Assembly: GCF_019904175.1 (NCBI RefSeq)
Contig: NZ_CP061913.1
Location: 2,170,001-2,234,000 of the forward strand
DNA from: Dactylosporangium vinaceum
GTDB taxonomy: Bacteria > Actinomycetota > Actinomycetes > Mycobacteriales > Micromonosporaceae
Direction of reading: 5' to 3'
Length of the DNA: 64,000 nucleotides
Position 1 is the stretch's first letter; each line of letters begins with the position of its first letter. Shown here piece after piece: positions 16,411-24,791 of the stretch. The notes beneath the pieces were generated by a model, which worked only from the letters and a program-made list of their open reading frames with translations, was not told the DNA's origin and made no database searches. The position numbers were made by a program, and so were the translations under genes.

Positions 16411-18183
16411 CTAGAACGGGATGTCGTCGTCGCTGATGCCGCCCGCGCCCACGTGGGCCACGACGGCGAACGGGTCGGTGGCGTGCTGGGCGATCGAGCG
16501 CAGCGTCGCGGCCGGGGGCGGGCCGGCCTCCGCGGGCCGGGTCGCCCAGGACGGGAACGGGAACTCGATGCACAGCGGCACCGGGATCTCCGGCTGCGAC
16601 ACGAACATGGTGCCGGGCTTGGCCAGCAGGGCCCGCTGGCGCTGTGCGGGCGGGAGGAAGCCGTACTCGGGACGGGACGCCTCGGCCGGGTCGAGCCGCC
16701 CGACGACGCGGATCGCCGAGTTGGCCACGATGCGCCGCTCGACCTCGCTGGCCGTCTGCTGCGCGCCGATCAGCACCACGCCGAGGGAGCGGCCGCGCTC
16801 GGCGATGTCGAGCAGCACCTCCTTGATGGGGCTCGTGCCCTCCCGCGGTGCGTACTTGTTGAGCTCGTCGAGTACCACGAACAGCAGTGGTTTGGCGGTT
16901 CCGGCCTTCTCCTTGCGCTCGAACTCGGTCCGCAGCGTGACACCGACCACGAAGCGCTGTGCCCGGTCCGGCAGGTTGTGCAGGTCGACCACGGTGACCT
17001 GGGCCGACTCCGCGGTGTTGATCTGGTGCGGCTTGCGCTGGGCGAGGTCGCCGCGGATCAGCCGGGACAGGTCCTTCTTGCTGCCGATGAGCCGGCGGGC
17101 GAAGGCGTTGACCGTGCCGAGCCCGACCGCGCTGCCGGCCCACTGGCCGCGGGTGGCGTCGTCGGTGATCTGCTCGACGAGGTAGTCGACGAGGTCCGCG
17201 TAGGAGTTGAGCCGGGTCCCGTCGACGGCGACCCCGCCCTCGGCCGGCTGCGCGATGCGGGCCAGGTGGGCGGTGACCGAGTGGACGACCATCGTGTACT
17301 GCTGGCGCTCGTCGTCCGCGTCCGCGAAGACGTAGGGCAGCAGGCGGTCGGTGCAGAACTCGGTGAGCGTCCAGTAGAACGCGTCGACGCCGGAAAGGCG
17401 ACTGCTGACGTCGGGGGTACCGGATGCGTCGCCCACGCGCGGCGGAGCGTAGACGCGCACGTCCGGGAAGGGCCCCGCGACCAGCCCGAGGCGCGCGTAG
17501 GCGTCCTCGGTGGCCTGGTTGAGCCGGCTGTTGGGATGGTCGAGGAAGAGCAGGTCCTCGCCCTTGACGTTGAAGATCAGCGCCCGCGTGTTGGCGGTCT
17601 CACCGGCCCCGCCGAGGACACCGGAGCGGAAGACGGAGTAAAGCAGGAATGTCGCGAAGCTGGTCTTCGTGGCCACGCCGGAGATGCCGGAGATCGACAC
17701 GTGGGCGCCGCGGGAGCCGTCGAGGAAGTCGGCGTTGAGGAACATCGGGGCGCCGTCGCGGCCGAAGCCCATCGGGATGGTGCGGTCCATCCGGTCGAAG
17801 TAGAGCGCTCCGGCCCGCGCGTCACCCTGGGCCCGATGCACGAGCGCGCCCGGGGTCGGAGGGACGTACACCTCCGGGTCGACCCGGGTCGTGGTGATCT
17901 CGGCCGCCTCCTGGATGGTCGCGGGCAGCGTGCCGTCGGCGACGAGGAAGACGTCGGAGTCGAACACGACGCCCTCGTGGCGGGCCCGGACCGCCGTCAC
18001 GACACCGGCGATGGTGATCGGATCGTGCTCCGGCAGGTCACGCTCTGTCACGACGACGTCGTCGAGCTGTAGGTACGCCCCGTCCTCGACGGCGACCCAG
18101 AACGTCAGCGGCGTGGCGTCGGCGGTGCCGAGCACCCGCCCGACCACCGGCCCCGCCGCGGCCGCGGCCGCCTCGTCCTCCAT
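16411..18183 (-). CDS. HerA-like hexameric DNA-pumping ATPase
   Basis: A 590-residue (from ATG 18183) P-loop ATPase of the HerA/FtsK superfamily. The N-terminal 100 residues form a HAS-barrel-like domain (GRVLGTADATPLTFWVAVED). The P-loop region is GISGVATKTS (166-175), in which the Gly normally preceding the Lys is Thr172. Walker B is FVVLDELNKYAPRE with Asp439-Glu440, and Arg-finger candidates are in AERGRSLG and EVERRI. In archaea HerA works with NurA and Mre11-Rad50 in DNA-end resection, and those genes follow here. Open frame extends to 18282 with alternative in-frame ATG at 18219; ATG 18183 is chosen because the domain begins just after it. Confidence 0.87.
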   Translation of the reverse strand: MEDEAAAAAAGPVVGRVLGTADATPLTFWVAVEDGAYLQLDDVVVTERDLPEHDPITIAGVVTAVRARHEGVVFDSDVFLVADGTLPATIQEAAEITTTRVDPEVYVPPTPGALVHRAQGDARAGALYFDRMDRTIPMGFGRDGAPMFLNADFLDGSRGAHVSISGISGVATKTSFATFLLYSVFRSGVLGGAGETANTRALIFNVKGEDLLFLDHPNSRLNQATEDAYARLGLVAGPFPDVRVYAPPRVGDASGTPDVSSRLSGVDAFYWTLTEFCTDRLLPYVFADADDERQQYTMVVHSVTAHLARIAQPAEGGVAVDGTRLNSYADLVDYLVEQITDDATRGQWAGSAVGLGTVNAFARRLIGSKKDLSRLIRGDLAQRKPHQINTAESAQVTVVDLHNLPDRAQRFVVGVTLRTEFERKEKAGTAKPLLFVVLDELNKYAPREGTSPIKEVLLDIAERGRSLGVVLIGAQQTASEVERRIVANSAIRVVGRLDPAEASRPEYGFLPPAQRQRALLAKPGTMFVSQPEIPVPLCIEFPFPSWATRPAEAGPPPAATLRSIAQHATDPFAVVAHVGAGGISDDDIPF

Positions 18184-18262
18184 GTGCTCGACCCCCAGTA
18201 CAAGTGTTCGCCTGTGCATCGTGCCCCACCGGGGCCACCAGGTCGAAGTCACCACGCGATCG

Positions 18263-18268
18263 GGTATA
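18263..18268 (-). promoter_or_regulatory. Possible -10 element for the repair operon
   Basis: On the minus strand TATACC lies about 80 bp before ATG 18183. A TTGTCC hexamer is found upstream, but at 20-bp spacing, so no good -35 is paired. Weak prediction. Confidence 0.25.
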
Positions 18269-18323
18269 GATGAGTGTCCCATTCACCCGGACAAAACCGC
18301 ACAAACTCGGTCGCGACACGCCT

Positions 18324-18379
18324 TTGTCCACAGGGTCCGGGGCCCTTGTCCACAGGGGTGTGGACAGGACTGTGGTCAA
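18324..18379. promoter_or_regulatory. Cluster of DnaA-box-like sites
   Basis: TTGTCCACA occurs at 18324-18332 and 18346-18354 (22 bp apart, same orientation). TGTGGACAG, the inverted form with one end variant, is at 18359-18367, and TGTGGTCAA (inverted, one mismatch) at 18371-18379. TTGTCCACA is the actinobacterial DnaA-box consensus. The central pair also makes a perfect hairpin, TGTCCACA-GGGG-TGTGGACA, without a T-tract. The cluster separates the reductase gene stop (18376) from the HerA operon promoter region. Confidence 0.6.
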
Positions 18380-19086
18380 CGCGCGTGCCGCAGGAACAGC
18401 AACCCGTCGTCGAGCAGTACGTGACGCAGTGTGAGGTTCTCCGGTGCCGCAATGGGCGCGCCCGCCGTGATCCGGGTGGCGCCGGGGCCGGCCAGGAGCG
18501 GCGAGACGGTGAGGCACAGCTCGTCGACGAGCCCGGCCGCGGTGAGCGAGCCGAACAGGCGCGGCCCGCCCTCGCTGAGGAGGTGCGCGTGGCCCCGCTC
18601 GCGCAGCTCGGCGACGGCGGCCACGAGGTCGACCTCGCCCTCGCCGGCGGCGACGATGTCGGCCACGTCGGCCAGGGGGCCGGGGTCGTGGCCCGCGCAG
18701 GTGATGATGATCGGGCGCACCGGGGCGTCGGCCAGGGCCTGGTGGGCCGGGTCGAGGTCGAGCCGGGCCGAGGCGATGACAAGCACCGGATACTCGCTCA
18801 GCCCGTTCGCCAGGCGCCAGTCGCGCCGGGCGGCGTCGAGGCGCAGCGCGTGGTACCCCTCCTCGCGCAGCGTCCCCGCCCCCACGACGAGCGCGTCGCA
18901 GAGCATCCGCAGCACGCCGAAGATGCGCTTGTCGGCCGGCCCGGACAGCGGCGCGCTGCGCCCGTCGACGTGCCCGGCCCCGTCGAGACTCGTCACGAAG
19001 TTGAGCCGGAGCCGGGGCCCGGGCGGATCTCGATAGAGGTCGATCAGGTCGGGATCCTGGACGGGCGTGGGCCACAGCTGCTGCAC
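18376..19086 (-). CDS. RibD C-terminal-domain (pyrimidine reductase/DHFR-like) protein
   Basis: A 236-residue NADPH-dependent reductase fold. The N-terminal LRLNFVTSLDGAGHVDGRS is the RibD_C signature, VLRMLCDALVVGAGTLREEGY follows, and HLLSEGGPRLFGSL carries the conserved EGG loop. No deaminase domain is fused, so it is one of the stand-alone RibD_C proteins common in actinobacteria, whose substrates (riboflavin-pathway intermediates or other) are often unverified. The start is ATG 19086, divergent from the 19163 gene with a 76-bp shared upstream region. Cytosolic. Confidence 0.88.
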   Translation of the reverse strand: MQQLWPTPVQDPDLIDLYRDPPGPRLRLNFVTSLDGAGHVDGRSAPLSGPADKRIFGVLRMLCDALVVGAGTLREEGYHALRLDAARRDWRLANGLSEYPVLVIASARLDLDPAHQALADAPVRPIIITCAGHDPGPLADVADIVAAGEGEVDLVAAVAELRERGHAHLLSEGGPRLFGSLTAAGLVDELCLTVSPLLAGPGATRITAGAPIAAPENLTLRHVLLDDGLLFLRHAR

Positions 19087-19162
19087 CCGTGAACTTTACC
19101 GGGTGGGAGATCGCCGCGTAGGGCTGCGCCGCGGGGGTTCGGCACCCGACAATGGCTGCACC

Positions 19163-19708
19163 ATGGCTCGCGAGATCTATCAGCTGCGCATCGCGCTCGA
19201 CGGCGTCGACCCGCCGGTCTGGCGCCGGGTCCTCGTGCCCGGCGCGTTCACGCTCGACCGGCTGCACCGGGTGATCCAGCTCGCGATGGGCTGGGGCGAC
19301 CGCCATCTCCATGTGTTCGACATCGACGGAGAGCAGTACGCGGTGCCCGACCCCGACGGGCTGCTCGAGGTCCGCGACGAGCTCGACCACCGCATCGACG
19401 CGGTGGCGGCCAAGGGCGCGCGGCTGCGGTACACCTACGACTTCGGCGACTGGTGGGAGCACGAGGTCGTGGTCGAGGACGTGGTCCCGGCCGACCTCGG
19501 CCTGCGCTATCCGATGTGCACCGGCGGCGAGCGCGCCTGCCCGCCCGACGACGTCGGCGGGCCGTCCGGCTATCGCGAGTTCCTGGCCGCCTACGCCGAC
19601 CCGTTCCACCCCGACCACGAGGCCATGCGCGCGTGGCTCGGGCGCGACTTCGACCCCGCCGCATTCGACGCCGGCCGGGCCGGCACCCTCCTGCGCCGGA
19701 TGACGTAA
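19163..19708 (+). CDS. Plasmid pRiA4b Orf-3-like family protein
   Basis: A 181-residue protein of the pRiA4b Orf-3 family. The start MAREIYQLRIAL and the core VWRRVLVPGAFTLDRLHRVIQLAMGW, WGDRHLHVFDIDG, YDFGDWWEHEV and CTGGERACPPDDVGG are hallmark blocks. The last may bind metal through Cys residues. ATG 19163 is chosen because the family sequence begins there; the frame is open to 19067 without similarity. The family is widespread, often in single copy, and its function is unknown. It stands alone here. Confidence 0.9.
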   Translation: MAREIYQLRIALDGVDPPVWRRVLVPGAFTLDRLHRVIQLAMGWGDRHLHVFDIDGEQYAVPDPDGLLEVRDELDHRIDAVAAKGARLRYTYDFGDWWEHEVVVEDVVPADLGLRYPMCTGGERACPPDDVGGPSGYREFLAAYADPFHPDHEAMRAWLGRDFDPAAFDAGRAGTLLRRMT

Positions 19709-19876
19709 AACGGCCGGCGCGTTACCCCGCGGACCGCGTGCGCAAACGTGGCGTCGGCAACTTTCACGTGACGTAGGGCCCTAACTTCCCGCCGTCACTG
19801 TACGTAACTGTGGATCAAGGCTCCCACCTGCGCAAATCGGGCGAAAAGCGGGCGCAGAAATCTCGCGGTAACGAAA

Positions 19877-19890
19877 TGGGAACGCTCCCA
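19877..19890. promoter_or_regulatory. CebR-type operator O1
   Basis: TGGGAACGCTCCCA matches the Streptomyces CebR consensus TGGGAGCGCTCCCA at 13 of 14 positions. It lies just upstream of the predicted -35 element. Confidence 0.85.
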
Positions 19891-19898
19891 TTGCCCCA

Positions 19899-19927
19899 TT
19901 GACACGTCGGCGTTCACAGTCCAGTCT
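19899..19927 (+). promoter_or_regulatory. Predicted sigma-70-type promoter of the cellobiose operon
   Basis: A perfect TTGACA (19899-19904), 17-bp spacer, and CAGTCT (19922-19927) fitting the loose actinobacterial -10 pattern (A at 2, T at 6). It is bracketed by O1 and O2, implying a roughly 155-nt leader before the start at 20092. Confidence 0.7.
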
Positions 19928-19929
19928 CA

Positions 19930-19943
19930 TGGGAGCGCTCCCG
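19930..19943. promoter_or_regulatory. CebR-type operator O2
   Basis: TGGGAGCGCTCCCG matches the consensus at 13 of 14 positions. It sits over the expected transcription start, 53 bp (about five helical turns) from O1, so repressor at O2 would occlude initiation and could loop or bind cooperatively with O1. Confidence 0.87.
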
Positions 19944-20091
19944 CGGCTGTGGCCGGTGCCACACCCCGCGGCCGTGGGAGACATCAAAATCGCATGTCCG
20001 CCATACCGCCGGTGGGGCTTCCCCATGCCCACCGCCGTGAGCATCACACCCCCACACACCACACCCATCACGACCTGAGAGAGGGGTCAGG

Positions 20092-21405
20092 ATGAGCTTC
20101 ACCTCGCGCCGCATGCGATCCGTCGCCGCGGCTGCGCTGACCGTCGGGCTCGCCCTCGGCATCGGCGCCTGCAGTGCCAAGAAGGACGACGGCGACGCCG
20201 GCAACAACGACACCGGACCGGTCACGATCTCGCTGTCCTACTTCGGCACGCCCGGGTTCACCCAGGCGGTCAAGGACTTCGAGGCCGCGAACCCGAACAT
20301 CAAGGTCGACGTGAAGAACGAAGGCCAGACCAAGGACTTCGTGCCGAAGCTGGCCCAGCAGCTCTCCGCCGGCAGCGGTGCGAGCGACGTGGTCATGCTC
20401 GAAGAGGGCATGCTCCTGCAGTACCTGAAGGACAACAAGCCCTTCGTGAACCTGCTCGACCTCGGCGCGAAGTCGCTGGAGAACGAGTACCTGCCGTTCA
20501 AGTGGAAGAACGCGTTCACCGCGGACGGCAACAAGCTCGTCGGTCTCGGCACCGACGTCGGCCCGCTGGCCATGTGCTACCGCACCGACCTGTTCCAGCA
20601 GGCCGGCCTGCCGACCGAGCGCGACAAGGTCAGCGCCCTGTGGAAGACGTGGGACGACTACGTCAAAACCGGTGAGACCTTCAAGTCCAAGAACCTCAAG
20701 GCGACCTGGCTCGACTCGGCGACGTCGGTCATGCAGCCGTACATCATGCAGAACAGCGACACCTGGTTCTACGACAAGAGCGACAAGTACATCGGCGACA
20801 CCAACCCGGTCGTCAAGACCGCGTACAACCTGGGCCTCGACATGGCCAGCAAGGGCCTGACCTCGAAGCTCGCCCGCTGGTCGACCGACTGGGACGCCGC
20901 GTTCAAGAACGCCGCGTTCGCGACGGTGCCGTGCCCGCCGTGGTACACGGGTGTCATCAAGGAGCGTGCCGGCGACGCCGGCAAGAACAAGTGGGACATC
21001 GCCACCATCCCCGGTGGCGGCGGCAACTGGGGCGGCTCGTACCTGGGCATCCCGACCCAGAGCAAGCACCAGAAGCAGGCGTTCGAGCTCATCAAGTTCC
21101 TGACGGGCAAGCAGGGCGGCATCGACGCCTTCAAGGAGGCCGGCCCGCTGCCGTCGTCGCAGTCGGCCCTGGCCGACCCGCAGATCGCGAGCGCGACGAA
21201 CGACTACTTCAACAACGCGCCGGTCGGCAAGATCTACGTCGACGCCGCGAAGACCCTGAAGCCGATCTACCTGGGCCCGAAGCACCAGGCCCTGTGGGAG
21301 AACGCCTTCGAGCCGGCCATGCAGGCCGCTGAGCAGGGCAAGCTGAGCGCTCAGGCCGGCTGGGACAAGGCCATCAAGGACAGCAAGGCGCTGGCCGAGG
21401 GCTGA
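20092..21405 (+). CDS. cebE: Cellobiose/cello-oligosaccharide ABC transporter solute-binding lipoprotein
   Basis: A 437-residue family-1 extracellular solute-binding protein. The signal peptide ends in lipobox GIGAC with Cys27 as lipid anchor. The mature part has the SBP_bac_1 layout: FEAANPNIKVDVKNEG, VPKLAQQLSAGSGASDVVML, LVGLGTDVGPLAMCYRTDLF, and a C-terminal GGGNWGGSYLGIPTQSK segment. It heads an operon controlled by two CebR-type operators and followed by two permeases, a beta-glucosidase and a repressor, which supports cello-oligosaccharide uptake. A leader of about 150 nt precedes ATG 20092 and a GAGAGGGGTCAGG stretch provides the ribosome binding site. Specificity for cellobiose is inferred from context. 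Confidence 0.9.
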   Translation: MSFTSRRMRSVAAAALTVGLALGIGACSAKKDDGDAGNNDTGPVTISLSYFGTPGFTQAVKDFEAANPNIKVDVKNEGQTKDFVPKLAQQLSAGSGASDVVMLEEGMLLQYLKDNKPFVNLLDLGAKSLENEYLPFKWKNAFTADGNKLVGLGTDVGPLAMCYRTDLFQQAGLPTERDKVSALWKTWDDYVKTGETFKSKNLKATWLDSATSVMQPYIMQNSDTWFYDKSDKYIGDTNPVVKTAYNLGLDMASKGLTSKLARWSTDWDAAFKNAAFATVPCPPWYTGVIKERAGDAGKNKWDIATIPGGGGNWGGSYLGIPTQSKHQKQAFELIKFLTGKQGGIDAFKEAGPLPSSQSALADPQIASATNDYFNNAPVGKIYVDAAKTLKPIYLGPKHQALWENAFEPAMQAAEQGKLSAQAGWDKAIKDSKALAEG

Positions 21406-21495
21406 TCGGAACCCCGATCGACACCGGGCGGAGGTGGCGGCAACTCGCCACCTCCGCTCGCCAGCGACCGGCTACGGAAGAAGGACCTCCACACC

Positions 21496-22473
21496 ATGAC
21501 CTCCAACGTCGGGGTCGCCGGGCCCCGCCACGGGCGAAGGGATCCGGTGACGCCGCCGCCGCGGCGCACGTCGCGGTTCGGCAAGCTGGACATCAAGTAC
21601 TCGCCGTACATCTTCGTCGCCCCGTTCTTCCTGCTCTTCGCGGTGTTCGGCGCATACCCGCTGGTCTACACCGCGGTGCTGTCGCTGCGCAAGAACACGC
21701 TCACCGGCGGTGACAAGGGCTTCGTCGGGTTCGAGAACTACACGAAGGTGCTCACCGACGAGCACTTCTGGACCGTCATCGGCAACACGTTCGGCCTGTT
21801 CATCATCTCCACGGTGCCGCAGCTGATCCTGGCCCTGATGATCGCGAGCTGGCTGAACAAGAAGATGCGCGCCCGCACCGCGATCCGGATGGGCATCCTC
21901 ATCCCGAACATCACCTCGGTCGCCGCGGTCGGCATCGTCTTCGGCCTGATCTTCGCCGACCGCTACGGCCTGGCGAACTGGCTCCTGCAGACCGTCGGCT
22001 TCGACCCGGTCGAGTGGCGCAACCACCGCTGGTCCTCCTGGACCGCTATCGCGTTCATGGTCGACTGGCGCTGGACGGGCTACAACGCGCTGATCTACCT
22101 CGCCGCGATGCAGGCGGTGCCGAAGGAGCTCTACGAGTCGGCCTCCCTCGACGGGGCCTCGGCGATGCGCCGCTTCTGGCGGATCACGGTGCCGCTCATC
22201 CAGCCGACGATCCTCTTCACGGTGATCATCTCGACGATCGGCGGCATGCAGCTGTTCACCGAGCCGCTGCTGTTCAACTACGGCCGCGTGCAGGGTGGCT
22301 CGCTCAACGAGTTCCAGACGGTCGCGATGTACATCTACGAGACCACGTTCTCCAACAACTTCAACGTGGGTCGCGGCGCCGCGATCTCGTGGCTGCTGTT
22401 CCTGATCATCCTGATATTCGCCCTGGTCAACTTCGCACTGGTGCGCCGATCGGTGAAGGGGCAGACGCGATGA
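21496..22473 (+). CDS. cebF: Sugar ABC transporter permease (CebF-like)
   Basis: A 325-residue MalF-type inner-membrane permease. About six membrane segments are visible, starting with [25 protein letters not shown]-like sequence, and the cytoplasmic EAA loop [19 protein letters not shown] contacts the ATPase. It follows cebE by 90 bp and its stop overlaps the next permease start. No ATPase gene is in the operon, so a shared MsiK-type ATPase elsewhere is expected, as in Streptomyces. Confidence 0.9.
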   Translation: MTSNVGVAGPRHGRRDPVTPPPRRTSRFGKLDIKYSPYIFVAPFFLLFAVFGAYPLVYTAVLSLRKNTLTGGDKGFVGFENYTKVLTDEHFWTVIGNTFGLFIISTVPQLILALMIASWLNKKMRARTAIRMGILIPNITSVAAVGIVFGLIFADRYGLANWLLQTVGFDPVEWRNHRWSSWTAIAFMVDWRWTGYNALIYLAAMQAVPKELYESASLDGASAMRRFWRITVPLIQPTILFTVIISTIGGMQLFTEPLLFNYGRVQGGSLNEFQTVAMYIYETTFSNNFNVGRGAAISWLLFLIILIFALVNFALVRRSVKGQTR

Positions 22474-23387
22474 GCACCATGACGCCGGCCCGGCCCCACC
22501 GGACCACGCCGGCCCCGCCGCCCAAGAAGCGCTCCGGCCGCGTCCGCAGCGCCTCCGCGGCGCTGTGGGACGCCAGCCCGCTGACCTACCTGGCGCTGAT
22601 CATCACGATCGTCCTGTCGGTCTTCCCGATCGTCTGGTCGTTCATCGTGGCCTCCCGGGACAACAGCGCGGTGACGGACATCCCGCCGCCGCTGCTGCCC
22701 GGCGGCAACTTCTTCGACAACGCGCAGCGCGTGCTCGACAACACCGACGCCAACTTCGTCTACGGCCTGATCAACTCGGCAGTCGTCTCCGGCTGCGTCA
22801 CGCTGTCGGTGGTGTTCTTCTCCACCCTGGCCGGCTTCGCGTTCGCCAAGCTCAAGTTCCGCGGCAAGAACGCGCTGCTGCTGGTCATCATCATGACGAT
22901 GATGATCCCGACGCAGGTCAACATCATTCCGCTGTACCTGCTGATGGTGAAGCTGGACTGGACCAACACGCTGCAGGCCGTGATCTTCCCGTTCCTGGTG
23001 AAGGGCTTCGGCGTCTTCATGATCCGGCAGTACGCGGAGTCGGCGATCAGCGACGAGCTGATCGAGGCGGCGCGGATGGACGGCGCCTCGACGTGGCGCA
23101 CGTACTGGAGCGTCGTGCTCCCGGCGCTGCGCCCGGCCGCGGCCGTCCTCGGCCTGCTGACGTTCATGGAGACGTGGAACGACTTCCTGTGGCCCTACGT
23201 GGTGCTCAACGGGGACACGCCGACCGTCCAGGTCTCGCTGAACATTCTGGCGACCGGTTACTACAAGACGGACTACGTGCAAGTCTTTACCGGGACAGCT
23301 CTGGCGATCATCCCGCTGCTCCTCGTGTTCGTCGCATTCGGTCGCCAGATCATCGGCGGCATCATGGAAGGTTCGGTCAAGGCGTAA
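22470..23387 (+). CDS. cebG: Sugar ABC transporter permease (CebG-like)
   Basis: A 305-residue MalG-type permease with a proline/lysine-rich N-terminal tail, then six predicted membrane helices. The EAA loop is [19 protein letters not shown] 22470 overlaps the cebF stop (ATGA); the frame is open further upstream, but those sequences lie in the cebF gene. The stop TAA shares one base with the beta-glucosidase ATG. It pairs with the preceding permease to form the membrane channel. Confidence 0.9.
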   Translation: MSTMTPARPHRTTPAPPPKKRSGRVRSASAALWDASPLTYLALIITIVLSVFPIVWSFIVASRDNSAVTDIPPPLLPGGNFFDNAQRVLDNTDANFVYGLINSAVVSGCVTLSVVFFSTLAGFAFAKLKFRGKNALLLVIIMTMMIPTQVNIIPLYLLMVKLDWTNTLQAVIFPFLVKGFGVFMIRQYAESAISDELIEAARMDGASTWRTYWSVVLPALRPAAAVLGLLTFMETWNDFLWPYVVLNGDTPTVQVSLNILATGYYKTDYVQVFTGTALAIIPLLLVFVAFGRQIIGGIMEGSVKA

Positions 23388-24790
23388 TGAGCAACATCGA
23401 CCCGCTGACGTTCCCACCCGGTTTCCTCTGGGGGGCGGCTACCGCGTCGTACCAGATCGAAGGGGCGGCCGCCGTTGACGGCCGCACCCCGTCGATCTGG
23501 GACACGTTCAGCCACACCCCCGGCCGGACCAAGGGTGGCGACACCGGCGACGTGGCGTGCGACCACTACAACCGCTACCGCGAGGACGTCAAGCTGATGG
23601 CCGACCTGGGGCTGAGCTCCTATCGGTTCTCCATCGCCTGGCCCCGCGTGCAGCCGGGCGGCCGCGGGTCGATCAACGGCAAGGGCATCGACTTCTACCA
23701 GCGGCTCGTGGACGAGCTGCTGGGGCACGGGATCACCCCGTGGGTCACGCTGTACCACTGGGATCTCCCGCAGGAGCTCGAGGACGCGGGCGGCTGGCCG
23801 GCCCGCGACACCGCATACCGGTTCGCCGAGTACGCCGCGCTCGTGCACGGCGCACTCGGCGACCGGATCAGCAACTGGACCACGCTCAACGAGCCGTGGT
23901 GCTCGGCCTTCCTGGGCTACGCCTCCGGCGTGCACGCCCCGGGCCGCAAGCACGCGCCGGACGCGCTGGCGGCGACGCACCACCTGCTGCTGGGCCACGG
24001 CCTGGCGGTCCAGGCGATCCGCGCCGCCGACCCCGCGGCCAAGGCCGGCATCACGCTGAACCTCTACGCGATCTCCCCGGCCGACCCGTCCCGCGCGGAC
24101 GACCTCGACGCCGTCCGGCGCATCGACGGTCTGGCCAACCGCATCTTCCTGGATCCGGTACTGCGAGGTGCCTACCCCGAGGACGTGCGGCAGGATTTGG
24201 CCGGGGTCAGCGACTTCGGCTTCGTCCAGGACGGGGACCTGGAGGTCATCTCCACGCCGCTGGACCTGCTGGGCATCAACTACTACAGCCGCCACGTCGT
24301 CGGCGCCCCCGACCCGGACGTGCCGGCCGAGCCCTACTGGCGGGCCTCCACGTCCTGGCCGGGCAGCGAGCACGTGCGGTTCCACAAGCGGCCCGGCCAC
24401 CCGGTCACCGACATGGACTGGGAGGTCGACGCGCCCGGCCTCACCGAGACCCTGGTCCGGGTCGCGCGGGAGTACCCGGCGATCCCGCTGTACGTCACCG
24501 AGAACGGGGCGGCGTACGTCGACGTCCCCGACGCGAACGGCGAGATCGCCGACATCGAGCGGGCCGAGTACTTCGACGCCCACTTCCGGGCCTGCCTCGA
24601 CGCGATCGCACAGGGTGCGCCGCTGCAGGGCTACTTCGCCTGGTCGCTTCTCGACAATTTCGAGTGGGCATGGGGGTACACCAAACGCTTCGGGCTTGTC
24701 GCAGTCGACTATGCGACCCAGACGCGCACCCTGAAGACCAGCGGGCACCGCTACCGCGAGGTCATCCGGCGCAACGGCCTGGCTGAGTAG
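23387..24790 (+). CDS. bglC: GH1 beta-glucosidase
   Basis: Hydrolyses imported cellobiose/cello-oligosaccharides to glucose. The 467-residue protein has the GH1 start [19 protein letters not shown], acid/base Glu169 in TTLNEP, and nucleophile Glu372 in [17 protein letters not shown] is the aglycone/substrate motif. No signal peptide, so it acts in the cytoplasm after uptake. ATG 23387 overlaps the permease stop by one base. It corresponds in position to BglC in Streptomyces ceb clusters. Confidence 0.94.
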   Translation: MSNIDPLTFPPGFLWGAATASYQIEGAAAVDGRTPSIWDTFSHTPGRTKGGDTGDVACDHYNRYREDVKLMADLGLSSYRFSIAWPRVQPGGRGSINGKGIDFYQRLVDELLGHGITPWVTLYHWDLPQELEDAGGWPARDTAYRFAEYAALVHGALGDRISNWTTLNEPWCSAFLGYASGVHAPGRKHAPDALAATHHLLLGHGLAVQAIRAADPAAKAGITLNLYAISPADPSRADDLDAVRRIDGLANRIFLDPVLRGAYPEDVRQDLAGVSDFGFVQDGDLEVISTPLDLLGINYYSRHVVGAPDPDVPAEPYWRASTSWPGSEHVRFHKRPGHPVTDMDWEVDAPGLTETLVRVAREYPAIPLYVTENGAAYVDVPDANGEIADIERAEYFDAHFRACLDAIAQGAPLQGYFAWSLLDNFEWAWGYTKRFGLVAVDYATQTRTLKTSGHRYREVIRRNGLAE

Positions 24791-24791
24791 C

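Noticed and set aside
18347-18366. Hairpin as an ordinary terminator
   Set aside because: No T-tract, and the arms are DnaA-box sequences with further copies outside the hairpin; not fully excluded.
18184-18375. SOS/LexA box for the repair operon
   Set aside because: No actinobacterial TCGAACxxxxGTTCGA-type palindrome found.
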